From: Clostridiales bacterium
GTDB taxonomy: Bacteria; Bacillota; Clostridia; Lachnospirales; Lachnospiraceae
NCBI GenBank assembly: GCA_023663185.1
Contig: JAMPHY010000013.1
Location: 1-64,000, forward strand
DNA length: 64,000 bases
Reading direction: 5' to 3'
The position numbers and the translations under genes are program-made. The stretch's first letter is position 1, and every line of letters starts with the position of its first letter. Of this stretch, positions 17,845 to 26,026 are shown in pieces. The notes under the pieces were generated by a model, which did not search any database, was not told the origin of the DNA, and saw only the letters and a program-made list of their open reading frames with translations.

Positions 17845-19365
17845 TTATTTTTCACTATTTAAATATGTCTTTTTTAAAGTAACCCTGTCTATTTTTCCAT
17901 TTGCGGTAAACGGAAGTTCTTCGACCTTGATAGTTCTGTTCGGCAGCATATAGCGGGGAAGCTTCGACTTTAATTCCACTGTCAGCTCCTTCTCCGAGAG
18001 CTCTCCGACAAAGTATAAAACTATCTTGGATTTCTTTTCATCATAAATACACGCCGTCATGCGCACGCCTTTAACCATCGCGGCATTGACCTCTATCTCG
18101 CCTAATTCGATACGGTGCCCCATATGCTTAATCTGATAATCCTTGCGGGAAACAAAAACCAACTCTCCATTTTCATTCATACGCCCGATATCTCCGGTCT
18201 TATAGATAAGCTCCGGATAAGCGTCATTTAACGGATTTTGCACAAAAGCTTCGCTGGTACGCGCTGCGTCATTATAATATCCTAGCGTCAAGGAAGTCCC
18301 TCTTACACATATCTCCCCTTCTTCATTATCCGCCGCAGGCTGTCCGTCTTCTTTTAATAACAAAATCTCGCGGTTGGGGAAGGGATGTCCTATCGGAACC
18401 GCTTCATCGTCTGCAAGCTCGCGCTCTACCTTATAATAACAGCACATTCCCGTACTTTCCGTAGGTCCGTAAAGATTGGTGAACGCCGCATTCGGCAGGA
18501 CGCTTCGCCATATCTTAAGCTGCTTTACGGGGAATACCTCGCTGCCAAAAGCAACCGTATGCAGATATTCCGGCTTAACAGTCGAGAAAGTATCGAACGC
18601 GCTTACCAATGTGAGCGCCGATACCACCCAGCAAATAGTATTTATCTTATATGTATTCAAATACTCCATAAGTGCGATAGGTCTTGAAAAAAGATTTTTC
18701 GGAATAAGGTAAGTAGTCGCCCCAAACTTAAGCGTCGGATACAGCTCTTTTAAGCAGGCGTCAAAGTAGAGCGGCGCCTGATTGCCAAATACCGTATCCT
18801 CGTTAAATTCAAGCACTTCCGAAAGCTGCTCGATATAATCTATAACTGACCTGTGGCACGCCGCCACGCCTTTAGGAATACCGGTTGAACCGGAAGTAAA
18901 CACAATATAAATCGGATCTGTGTCTATCGCTTTGCGGTAAATAATATCAAGCGCGGCGTCATCAATTTCCGTATTAACTATCTCATCATAAAGAATAATC
19001 TCGCCGCCTTTTAAATCAAAACCTCCTGCAATCTCAAGCGTATCTTTATCGCAGATGATAAGCGGCGAACACACGTTGTCTAGTATTAGCTGAATCCTTC
19101 CCGCCGGCATCTCTTCGTCAATCGGGACATAGAAATTACCACCTGTAACCACTCCGAAAAAGGTCGCAACTTCCTGCGGGGATTTACGCATGAAAACCAC
19201 GACGGGCTTTTTATATATCCCCTTATTATGAAGAAAGCTGCCGATACTGCGGCTTAAAGTATACACTTCCTTAAAGCTTAAGGACTGAGCGCCATCGGAA
19301 AAAGCGGTTTTGTCGGGCTTTTCTTCCACTATATGATTAAGGTATTTTAAGACGTTATTATACAT
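17845..19365 (-). CDS. AMP-forming adenylating enzyme, DltA-like
   Basis: The protein has 506 residues. Adenylation motifs are in order: IVFTSGSTGIPKGV (about 150-163), NLYGPTEST, YKTGDIGRMNENGEL, and a C-terminal lysine loop PFTANGKIDRVTLKK. It activates an amino or other carboxylic acid with ATP and loads it on the carrier at 17583. Length and partners match DltA, D-alanine--carrier ligase. However, the pocket residues are not distinctive enough to fix D-Ala, and it also resembles stand-alone NRPS adenylation domains. The start codon overlaps the preceding lipoprotein gene by eight bases, so translation is probably coupled. Confidence 0.85.
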   Translation of the reverse strand: MYNNVLKYLNHIVEEKPDKTAFSDGAQSLSFKEVYTLSRSIGSFLHNKGIYKKPVVVFMRKSPQEVATFFGVVTGGNFYVPIDEEMPAGRIQLILDNVCSPLIICDKDTLEIAGGFDLKGGEIILYDEIVNTEIDDAALDIIYRKAIDTDPIYIVFTSGSTGIPKGVAACHRSVIDYIEQLSEVLEFNEDTVFGNQAPLYFDACLKELYPTLKFGATTYLIPKNLFSRPIALMEYLNTYKINTICWVVSALTLVSAFDTFSTVKPEYLHTVAFGSEVFPVKQLKIWRSVLPNAAFTNLYGPTESTGMCCYYKVERELADDEAVPIGHPFPNREILLLKEDGQPAADNEEGEICVRGTSLTLGYYNDAARTSEAFVQNPLNDAYPELIYKTGDIGRMNENGELVFVSRKDYQIKHMGHRIELGEIEVNAAMVKGVRMTACIYDEKKSKIVLYFVGELSEKELTVELKSKLPRYMLPNRTIKVEELPFTANGKIDRVTLKKTYLNSEK

Positions 19366-20008
19366 TGCCCTGTACTCCGTTTTCCACTACGGTAGACCTG
19401 TATTCAATGGATATGATTTCATCTGCCTGAACAATAAAGCAGAGCTTCATGCCGTCCTTAACATAGATTATTATTCCGCCGTTCTCTTCGCCATCTCCGT
19501 ATGTCTGCTGCAACTTTTCAAGCGAGTCTCCTATACAGACGCCCTCCGCCGTAGATACGGAATCGTCCTTTAAAATAACCGTAGATACATAGTCTATGTC
19601 ATTTGTAGGATAAGTTTCAAGTTCAAAGCCGTTATAAGTATATATCTTATCCAGACCTTCAAAAGCGCAGCTTGCCGCCTCGAAATATGAAGCTGGTTCG
19701 CCAAGCGCTTCGATTATAGGCGCTGCCTCCGCGTCCATTGTAACAGATACGCCATTATAACTAAACACATAACCCTTAGCAGCCGCTAGCGCCTGTTCGC
19801 TTTCGGTCTGCGTGTCGTCTTTTACATCGGACGAACCCGTATTAGCTGCCGAAGTATCTGTTCCCTGCGTCTGCGTATTGCCTGATTCAATCGTCTGCAC
19901 GTCGCCCTCGATTACTTTTTCGCCGTTACTTCCACAGCCCGATAATAAAAGTAATGAGGCGGTTAGTATTATTGCTATTGCTTTTTTTATTGCTATTGCT
20001 TTTTTCAT
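19358..20008 (-). CDS. Lipoprotein of the dlt-like operon
   Basis: The protein has 216 residues from the ATG at 20006-20008, preceded by GGAGGAG. The signal peptide with lipobox LLLLSGCGSNG places the lipid-bearing Cys near residue 25. A Thr/Ser/Gln linker follows, then a folded domain of about 140 residues (MDAEAAPIIEALGEPASYFE onwards) containing two further cysteines. I cannot name the family. It lies between the transglutaminase-like gene and the adenylating enzyme, overlapping the latter by eight bases. A role in the same cell-envelope process is inferred. Confidence 0.75.
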   Translation of the reverse strand: MKKAIAIKKAIAIILTASLLLLSGCGSNGEKVIEGDVQTIESGNTQTQGTDTSAANTGSSDVKDDTQTESEQALAAAKGYVFSYNGVSVTMDAEAAPIIEALGEPASYFEAASCAFEGLDKIYTYNGFELETYPTNDIDYVSTVILKDDSVSTAEGVCIGDSLEKLQQTYGDGEENGGIIIYVKDGMKLCFIVQADEIISIEYRSTVVENGVQGNV

Positions 20009-20068
20009 GTTACTCCTCCGTTCGTTTCTTATTACTGTCACGAGTTTAGGCTAAACTCCGGTTATCAA

Positions 20069-21895
20069 TTAATTAACCATCGGATATAGAGAATGGTCGT
20101 AATTATGAGATTTATAGTGTTTATCTGAATACTCCATCATCTGTGCGTCGTTCCACATAAATATAACCGGGTGGTCTTTTCTGGGCGTAGTATCAAAGTG
20201 ATACCAGCCGTCCCCCACGTTTACAAGATTCCAATAGTGATGGGACTTGGAGGGGATTTTTTCAATATCTATATTTGCAATGCCTGCCCTTGTAAGCAAT
20301 ACCTTCGATGTACAGGCGTATACGTAACAGTCTCCTTTACCATATACTAAGCCTTCATAGGCTCCCCTTACCCAGTCCTCCTTCGCAGAATCACTAATAT
20401 AACCGACATGTCTGACTACATAATCAAAAATCGCTCTCGCCTGCTCAAGCTGAGTCATTTCAGGAGTAATAATCTTAGCAAGAACTGCATCAGCAGCGGC
20501 ATATACTTCATTTATATCATATACTCTCGGAGCTACGGTAAGGTGAACTGTAACTTCCGCTGTGTTGCCCGCTATGTCCGTAGCCGTATAAATAACAGGA
20601 TATATTCCTTCTGCATTCAAGTCTACCTGCGATGTATCCACCGTCATAAGCAGACCGTCAGGACAGTTATCGGTGACTGTAACATCTTTTCTGTAAGAAA
20701 CGCTATCGCCTATAAATATCTTTAAATCTTCTGCCCCTTCGATAACCGGAGGCTCAGTATCCTCTATAAGAGTGAGCTTCACCTGCTTTACTACATCGTT
20801 ATTTTCCTCATCGGTATATACTATTTCTAAGTCCTGAGTACCTATGTACGATAAATCCGGCTCAACCACAAATGCCGCAGACACCTGCGTAACATCGTCT
20901 ATCGAAATAGTAAAATCGTCTGCGCTTACAGGCAGTAGTGCATAACCTTCAATATTTCGCACTCTTACTTCCGGCGCTGTCGTATCTACAATATGCAGCA
21001 TAGATTTATAAGTCTGACCGTCCGCGTTTATTAATACCTCATAGTCTCCTATCTTCGTATAATCAATGCTTTCTACCTGAGTCGCAAACGAAACATCGTC
21101 TGCCCCAATGATGAAGCTTTCAACCGCAGGGGGCTTGTCCCCCGCTTCTACCGTCACATCTGCAAGTACAGGAGAAATAAACAATTCTACCTCATATATC
21201 GACTGGTTGTTCCCCTTATCTGTCAGCATTACCTTGACAGACTGGCTGCCTGCCTTTGAAAAATCAGGACTTTCCACATAGGCAATCTTAGTCTGCGTAG
21301 CGTCTGACACTTCTGTCACAAACATATCAGCCTCGCAGCTCTCTCCTAATTCAAGCGCCACATTTACCGGAGTTGCCTGCGGTGCAATCGTATCTTCTAT
21401 AATAAGCTTACACCAATGCACAAACAAACCGCTTTTTACTTTTATATTATACTCGCCCGGCTCTGATATATTAAACGGCTGACTATTTGAAGTAAAAAAT
21501 GCGTTTTTATCAGAATTTCGCATAAAATCAGATGCAGAAACCTCTACTCCCGCCTCAACCCTGCACACACTATAAGCGAGGCTGTTTATATAATATAAGC
21601 TTCCTGCTATAAGCGCAGCGATGAGTATCAGAAATGACATTGTTGTCACTACAATTCTTCTACGTCTTCTCCGTCTGCGTCTGTTTAATTCTTCGTCGTC
21701 CTCGGCTTCTGTGACATCGTTGTCAGTATTCTCTGTTTTGGTTTCTTTATTGTTAGAATATTCTATATCTTCGATATCTTCTATCTCTTCTATATCTTCA
21801 TCGTCAAGGTATTCGCTGTCTTCTATATTCTTTTTATTATCAAGATATTCGGCATTTTTTCCTTTTTTTCTCTTTTTTCTTTTTTTAGAGCCCAT
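20069..21895 (-). CDS. Membrane-anchored protein with Ig-like repeats and a transglutaminase-like domain
   Basis: The protein has 608 residues. A basic and acidic cytoplasmic tail (KKRKKRKKGK, then EDIEEIEDIEDIEY) is followed by an Arg-rich stop and a membrane helix (about 80-105). Several Ig-like modules follow (about 110-460), with the VTDNCPDG and VIYTATDIAGNTAEVTVHL pattern typical of the last. The C-terminal 130 residues are a transglutaminase-like fold with the triad in YGKGDCYVYAC, SHHYWNLVNV and YHFDTTPR. Such surface proteins can act as peptidases or cross-linkers. It heads the dlt-like operon, 60 bases before the lipoprotein gene. GGAG lies 12 bases upstream of the ATG. Confidence 0.85.
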   Translation of the reverse strand: MGSKKRKKRKKGKNAEYLDNKKNIEDSEYLDDEDIEEIEDIEDIEYSNNKETKTENTDNDVTEAEDDEELNRRRRRRRRRIVVTTMSFLILIAALIAGSLYYINSLAYSVCRVEAGVEVSASDFMRNSDKNAFFTSNSQPFNISEPGEYNIKVKSGLFVHWCKLIIEDTIAPQATPVNVALELGESCEADMFVTEVSDATQTKIAYVESPDFSKAGSQSVKVMLTDKGNNQSIYEVELFISPVLADVTVEAGDKPPAVESFIIGADDVSFATQVESIDYTKIGDYEVLINADGQTYKSMLHIVDTTAPEVRVRNIEGYALLPVSADDFTISIDDVTQVSAAFVVEPDLSYIGTQDLEIVYTDEENNDVVKQVKLTLIEDTEPPVIEGAEDLKIFIGDSVSYRKDVTVTDNCPDGLLMTVDTSQVDLNAEGIYPVIYTATDIAGNTAEVTVHLTVAPRVYDINEVYAAADAVLAKIITPEMTQLEQARAIFDYVVRHVGYISDSAKEDWVRGAYEGLVYGKGDCYVYACTSKVLLTRAGIANIDIEKIPSKSHHYWNLVNVGDGWYHFDTTPRKDHPVIFMWNDAQMMEYSDKHYKSHNYDHSLYPMVN

Positions 21896-21989
21896 ACAGA
21901 ATATTCTCCAATAATTTCATGTAATTCCTGCTTTTTATAACCCTATGTACTTTAATACAAATAGCGCAATTTGTCAATATGTACTTCAT

Positions 21990-22715
21990 TTAGCGGCATT
22001 TCTGCGTAATAAGGTTATCATATTCTCCCCGTACACGATTGCAGCACTGTACTGCCTTTCTTGCAAGAACCTCCATTACGTCCAGATAAGCTCCGTTAAG
22101 AATGTTGTCCCGCTTAATCAAAGACAATTCGGTACAGGCAAGCAGCACCGCCTCAGCGCCCTGTTTATTAAGAGCCGCGGATATCTGATAAAAACGCGCC
22201 ATATCTACGCTTTTTCCCGCTTTTACCTCATCATATATGATACTCATAACCTTCTTTTGATTATCTATATCCGGCAGTACGACTTCAATTCCCCGCTTTT
22301 CAAGAGTCTTTTGAAATAATCCGCTCTTTATGGTGCCGTCCGTCGCCATTATGCCTACTTTGCTTACTTTTTCCTCTTCCAGACACAAGGCAGTCTCTTC
22401 TATTGCATTTATAATAGGAAGCCCGATTTTTTCTTCCAATTCCTCATGGAAATAGTGCGCGGTTATGCACGGAATTGCTATTATGTCAGCGCCAATCTCC
22501 TTAAGCTTCTTACCGCAGTAAACCATCTGCGTAACCGGATTTTCTTTGCTTTCTCCTATTATATATCCGGTTCTGTCAGGTATGGAAGGCATACTGTATA
22601 CAAGAGTATCCATGTGCTCTTGGTCGGTCTTTGCATCGCTCATCTGCACAAGCAACTGCATAAAATACGCCGTCGCCATAGGTCCCAGCCCGCCTATTAT
22701 ACCGAGTTTAGTCAT
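21990..22715 (-). CDS. Aspartate/glutamate racemase family protein
   Basis: The protein has 241 residues. It opens with MTKLGIIGGLGPMATAYF and has the two catalytic cysteines in AIPCITAHYF and LLACTELSLI, as in cofactor-free Asp/Glu racemases. Thr and Asn/His neighbours of both cysteines are kept. It should interconvert L- and D-aspartate or glutamate in the cytosol; the substrate is not fixed by the motifs. AGGGAAGG precedes the ATG. It lies 95 bases from the envelope operon on the same strand, so D-amino-acid supply for that operon is possible but unproven. Confidence 0.88.
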   Translation of the reverse strand: MTKLGIIGGLGPMATAYFMQLLVQMSDAKTDQEHMDTLVYSMPSIPDRTGYIIGESKENPVTQMVYCGKKLKEIGADIIAIPCITAHYFHEELEEKIGLPIINAIEETALCLEEEKVSKVGIMATDGTIKSGLFQKTLEKRGIEVVLPDIDNQKKVMSIIYDEVKAGKSVDMARFYQISAALNKQGAEAVLLACTELSLIKRDNILNGAYLDVMEVLARKAVQCCNRVRGEYDNLITQKCR

Positions 22716-22802
22716 AATTAAGCCTTCCCTTTCCTTATTATATATAGCTTCAACCCATTATAAATTTTTTGGACGCAAGTGTCAATTACCGTTAAGCGAC
22801 AG

Positions 22803-22859
22803 CAGTTCAACAACAGTTCGACAGACAGTTCAACCGCAGTTCCGACAGCAATTCAGCCT
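22803..22859 (+). repeat. Short phased repeats of a CAGTTC core
   Basis: CAGTTCAAC, CAGTTCGAC, CAGTTCAAC, CAGTTCCGA and a weaker CAATTCAGC begin at 22803, 22814, 22826, 22837 and 22849. The period is 11-12 bases, close to one helical turn. They lie between the racemase start and the T-box promoter. This could be a small degenerate tandem repeat or a protein-binding array. Confidence 0.4.
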
Positions 22860-22885
22860 GATACATTAAAAAAACGCCCAAACCA

Positions 22886-22914
22886 TTGACATACGGCTAA
22901 ATTAATTGTATCAT
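22886..22914 (+). promoter_or_regulatory. Sigma-A promoter of the T-box/metG transcript
   Basis: TTGACA at 22886-22891 and TATCAT at 22909-22914 are 17 bases apart, just ahead of the T-box leader. Confidence 0.7.
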
Positions 22915-22934
22915 ACACAATATATTAATATCAA

Positions 22935-23220
22935 AGGCTGTGAAGAGAAGAGTAAGTAGTTAGATATGTTACAGAGAACCTGATTAGGTGAGAGCAGGCG
23001 CAGAAGGAACTACTGAACATGGTCTCGGAGCCGCGCACCGAAGCTTTTATGCCAAGGCTGCGACGGGTGCACCCGTTATAGTGACAGACTATCGATGAAT
23101 CATTTCTCGTCCGTAGTTGATAAGGCTTATATTGTGAGATATAAGTGAATTTAGGGTGGTAACACGAAGCAAACGCTCTCGTCCCTGAAAAAGAAATTTT
23201 TCAGAGAGGAGGGCTTTTTT
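22935..23220 (+). ncRNA. T-box riboswitch, methionine type
   Basis: The leader carries the conserved T-box sequence AGGGTGGTAACACG at 23153-23166. It is followed by a terminator hairpin (CTGAAAAA/TTTTTCAG and flanking pairs, 23177-23214) and a T tract at 23215-23220. Upstream lies a stem I-like region (AGAGAACCTGATTAGGTGAG). The most likely specifier is ATG at 23019-23021, in GAACATGG. Uncharged tRNA-Met would pair with it and prevent termination, turning on the MetRS gene downstream. The specifier is assigned by position and by the nature of the gene, not by folding. Confidence 0.92.
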
Positions 23221-23264
23221 AGTACAAGTTATCACTATAAATATTAAGAAATGAGGTATGTAAA

Positions 23265-24893
23265 ATGAGACAAATTTTAATCGGGAATGCGTGGCCATAT
23301 GCAAATGGTTCCTTGCACATAGGACATATTGCAGGATTATTACCCGGAGATGTACTGGCAAGATATCATAGGGCAGTCGGGGATAAGGTATATTTCGTTT
23401 CGGGAAGTGATTGTCATGGTACTCCCGTGGCAATCAGGGCGAAACAGGAAAACAGGACGCCACAGGAAGTTAGCGATTTTTATCATCGGGAGTTTACAGA
23501 GTGTTTTGAGCGATTAGGATTCAGTTATGATGTATATACAAAAACATCTGCAAATGAGCATAAAGATTTCGTGCAGGAATTTCATAGAAAATTATATGAA
23601 AGCCCATATGTGTATGAAAAGGAAGTTCCACAGGCTTATTGTGAAAACTGTAAGACTTTTTTGGCAGACCGCTTTGTGTTGGGAAAATGTCCTAAATGTG
23701 AAAATGATACCAGAGGAGACCAATGCGATTTTTGCGGTACGGTTTTAGAACCTGAAACACTTATAGAACCCATATGCGCTGTCTGTGGGAAAGCTATTAG
23801 TTTCAAAAATTCCACTCACTTATATATTGCTATTTCAAAGATGAGGACAGAGTTAGAAGCATTGGTCAGCCAGCACCCGTCATGGCGCAAAAACGCCATT
23901 GCATTTACAAAACGATATATTAACGAGGGCTTAAGAGACCGTGCATTAACCAGAGATTTAGAATGGGGAATAAGCGTACCTAAGGAAAACTATGAAAACA
24001 AAACCATTTATATTTGGGCGGAAAATGTCTTAGGTTATCTGTCGGCAAGCAAAGTGGCTGCCAAAGGAGATGACAATGCTTTTTATAAGTTGTTGGGAAA
24101 AGACGCCAAGCACTATTATGTGCATGGGAAAGATAATATTCCATTTCATACTATTATATTACCTGCACTTTTACTGGCAAATGGCGGCGCATGGCATCTG
24201 CCGGACCAAATTGTGTCCAGTGAATACATGACTTTAGAGGGCAGAAAAATATCTACCAGTCAGAATTATGCAATATGGGTGAAGGATTTGTTAGATAAGT
24301 ATGAAGCTGATTCTATCCGGTATTTTTTCATTGTCAATGGACCTGAGAAAAAAGACGCAGATTTTTCATGGCGGGAATATGTTCACAGTCATAACAGCGA
24401 GTTACTTGGAGCATACGGGAATTTCGTGAACCGGACGTTAGCATTTATTGAAAAATATTGCGCTGGAGTGGTGCCGCAGGGCGTCAACAATGTTGATTTA
24501 GATAATCAAATAGACGGTTTGTATATTACGGTGGGAAAACTCATTGAAGGTGGATTTTTTAAAGATGCGCTTAATGAGATTTTTGAGTTTGTAAGAAAGG
24601 CAAACAAGTTTTTTGATACCAATCAACCCTGGGTTACACGGAATACGGATAAAACTGCCTGTGATAATACGCTTTACCAATGTGTCCAGATTATAGCTAA
24701 TTTAGCGGTATTGCTCTTTCCTTTTTTACCTTTTTCTTCGGAAAAGGTTTTAAAATGGCTGAGTATATGTAATAATTGGGAGAGGCAGCATGTTGCAGGC
24801 GGTTATCTGTTGCCGAAGGTTGAAATATTATTTCAGCGAATTGACAAAAAGGTAATTGAAATTGAAACCGAAAAATTGAAGGCTATTTTATAA
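23265..24893 (+). CDS. metG: Methionyl-tRNA synthetase, short form with divergent KMSKS
   Basis: The protein has 542 residues. Class I motifs are NAWPYANGSLHIGHIAGL at the N-terminus, and a zinc-knuckle insert with four C-x-x-C pairs (CENCKTF, CPKCEND, CDFCGTV, CAVCGKA; about 126-180). The KMSKS loop reads GRKISTSQNY near residue 326, so the second Lys is Thr. It ends soon after the anticodon-binding helices and lacks the C-terminal tRNA-binding domain found in many bacterial MetRS. It charges tRNA-Met and is under T-box control. The divergent loop suggests a second, possibly inhibitor-tolerant, MetRS type; another metG elsewhere in the genome is possible. Confidence 0.93.
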   Translation: MRQILIGNAWPYANGSLHIGHIAGLLPGDVLARYHRAVGDKVYFVSGSDCHGTPVAIRAKQENRTPQEVSDFYHREFTECFERLGFSYDVYTKTSANEHKDFVQEFHRKLYESPYVYEKEVPQAYCENCKTFLADRFVLGKCPKCENDTRGDQCDFCGTVLEPETLIEPICAVCGKAISFKNSTHLYIAISKMRTELEALVSQHPSWRKNAIAFTKRYINEGLRDRALTRDLEWGISVPKENYENKTIYIWAENVLGYLSASKVAAKGDDNAFYKLLGKDAKHYYVHGKDNIPFHTIILPALLLANGGAWHLPDQIVSSEYMTLEGRKISTSQNYAIWVKDLLDKYEADSIRYFFIVNGPEKKDADFSWREYVHSHNSELLGAYGNFVNRTLAFIEKYCAGVVPQGVNNVDLDNQIDGLYITVGKLIEGGFFKDALNEIFEFVRKANKFFDTNQPWVTRNTDKTACDNTLYQCVQIIANLAVLLFPFLPFSSEKVLKWLSICNNWERQHVAGGYLLPKVEILFQRIDKKVIEIETEKLKAIL

Positions 24894-24917
24894 AACAACT
24901 GTTATTTATTACTGATT

Positions 24918-24938
24918 AGGGGTGGTTATACTGCCCCT
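24918..24938 (+). terminator. Terminator after metG
   Basis: AGGGGTGGT and ACTGCCCCT form a nine-pair stem (two G-T pairs) with a three-base loop, followed by TTATCTTT. Confidence 0.55.
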
Positions 24939-24954
24939 TTATCTTTGCCGCAAC

Positions 24955-24996
24955 GGGTTTGAGTGTGTTGGTAAGTATGTCAAAAAGCCTTGTTAA
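24955..24996 (+). pseudogene. Remnant of an acetyltransferase 3' end
   Basis: Fourteen codons read GFECVGKYVKKPC and a stop, matching the end of the intact GNAT gene (GFECVGEYVCYKK). The 26 bases 24955-24980 differ from 26753-26778 at only two positions. The match stops exactly where the toxin gene's stop codon begins on the other strand. It is a decayed copy of the tail of a GNAT gene. Confidence 0.6.
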
Positions 24997-25351
24997 TCAA
25001 ATTCTGCTGAAACTCTTCTACTAATGTCATTACTGATATGTACGCATCCTGATATACTGCTTTAAAATCCACAATACAATCTGAAAGCTCCCCCGCATTT
25101 ATAACAGTCTGCTTATGAGTACGGATATAAGATGTTTCTTTCAAATGAAGTCTGGGATAATCCACAACCTGCATTTCAAAATCATAATGCTTATCTAAAT
25201 GCTCTTTCCTCGTTACTCTGGAAACTGGAAGAACAATATAATCATTACTGTCGGCTTGTCCAATAATTAATACAGGTCGCTTTTTAAATGCTGCTTTATG
25301 CAACTTGTTGTCATAATACTTGAAAACAGCCCAATATGCTTTCCCAATCAT
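24980..25351 (-). CDS. PemK/MazF-like toxin
   Basis: This 123-residue basic protein has the SH3-barrel pattern of the PemK/MazF superfamily. YWAVFKYYDN is followed by KKRPVLIIGQADSNDYIVLP, with the typical K-x-RP-V-L-I strand. Family members are usually ribonucleases that block growth until bound by an antitoxin. The gene starts inside the end of the Panacea gene (ATGA overlap, 25348-25351), so the two are co-translated. Its stop codon abuts an acetyltransferase remnant. Family assignment is by motif; activity is inferred. Confidence 0.75.
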   Translation of the reverse strand: MIGKAYWAVFKYYDNKLHKAAFKKRPVLIIGQADSNDYIVLPVSRVTRKEHLDKHYDFEMQVVDYPRLHLKETSYIRTHKQTVINAGELSDCIVDFKAVYQDAYISVMTLVEEFQQNLINKAF

Positions 25352-25842
25352 TGAGCATCCTCCATATCATCAAATTCATCATAATACATATCATAAACCG
25401 CATCATATGGTCTGATTTTTTCTGCATCCTTCTTAATGTCATCTATCAGCAACGGTCTGTTGCCATTTTCTCCTTCCTTAAGGTCTTTTCTGGAATTCTG
25501 CCAGGAAATCTCATTATGGGAAAGCTGACTCAATTTCCATGATGCCAAAACACCATATTGAAGCAGCACATTCTTTACAATATAAGCACTCCCTGTAGAC
25601 AGTTTTCTTTTATCCGCATAATCCATTCCATCAAGTGTATAGCACCTGCGTATTTCCGTTGATACTGGTCCATATTTCCATCCTTCAAAGCTTTCCTCAA
25701 ACATGGGTTCATTTAAGATGGCAAGACTTTCCCTTTGCACAAAATAAAGCAGCTTATGCAATTTCATTTCATCAATGACCTCTCCCGACTGCTTCTTATA
25801 CTCATCATAAATATATTGAGCTACATCAACAATTCTTTCCAT
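25348..25842 (-). CDS. Panacea-domain antitoxin (SocA/GepA-like)
   Basis: The protein has 164 residues. MKLHKLLYFVQRESLAILNE followed by EESFEGWKYGPVSTEIRR is the signature of the Panacea domain (formerly DUF4065, GepA/SocA-like). Panacea proteins are known antitoxins paired with many unrelated toxins. It precedes and overlaps the PemK-like gene by four bases, the standard antitoxin-first order. No separate DNA-binding domain is visible. The AT-rich space to 26026 should hold its promoter. Confidence 0.85.
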   Translation of the reverse strand: MERIVDVAQYIYDEYKKQSGEVIDEMKLHKLLYFVQRESLAILNEPMFEESFEGWKYGPVSTEIRRCYTLDGMDYADKRKLSTGSAYIVKNVLLQYGVLASWKLSQLSHNEISWQNSRKDLKEGENGNRPLLIDDIKKDAEKIRPYDAVYDMYYDEFDDMEDAQ

Positions 25843-26026
25843 TCAAACCGCCTCCGACGCATACACAACCATTAATAAATTAACAACCCTTAAACTTTAA
25901 ACTTTCATTTAAACATATTATATTCAATATTTCACAAGAAATCAACCAGCGCTTTTCTTCATCGCTCGTTTTATGATATACTCTAACTAAATATGGGCAA
26001 TTCACTAGTGATACAGGAGAATTATT

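Noticed and set aside
23089-23433. 114-residue minus-strand frame across the T-box and metG start
   Set aside because: It lies antisense to a conserved RNA and a real gene and has no start signal.
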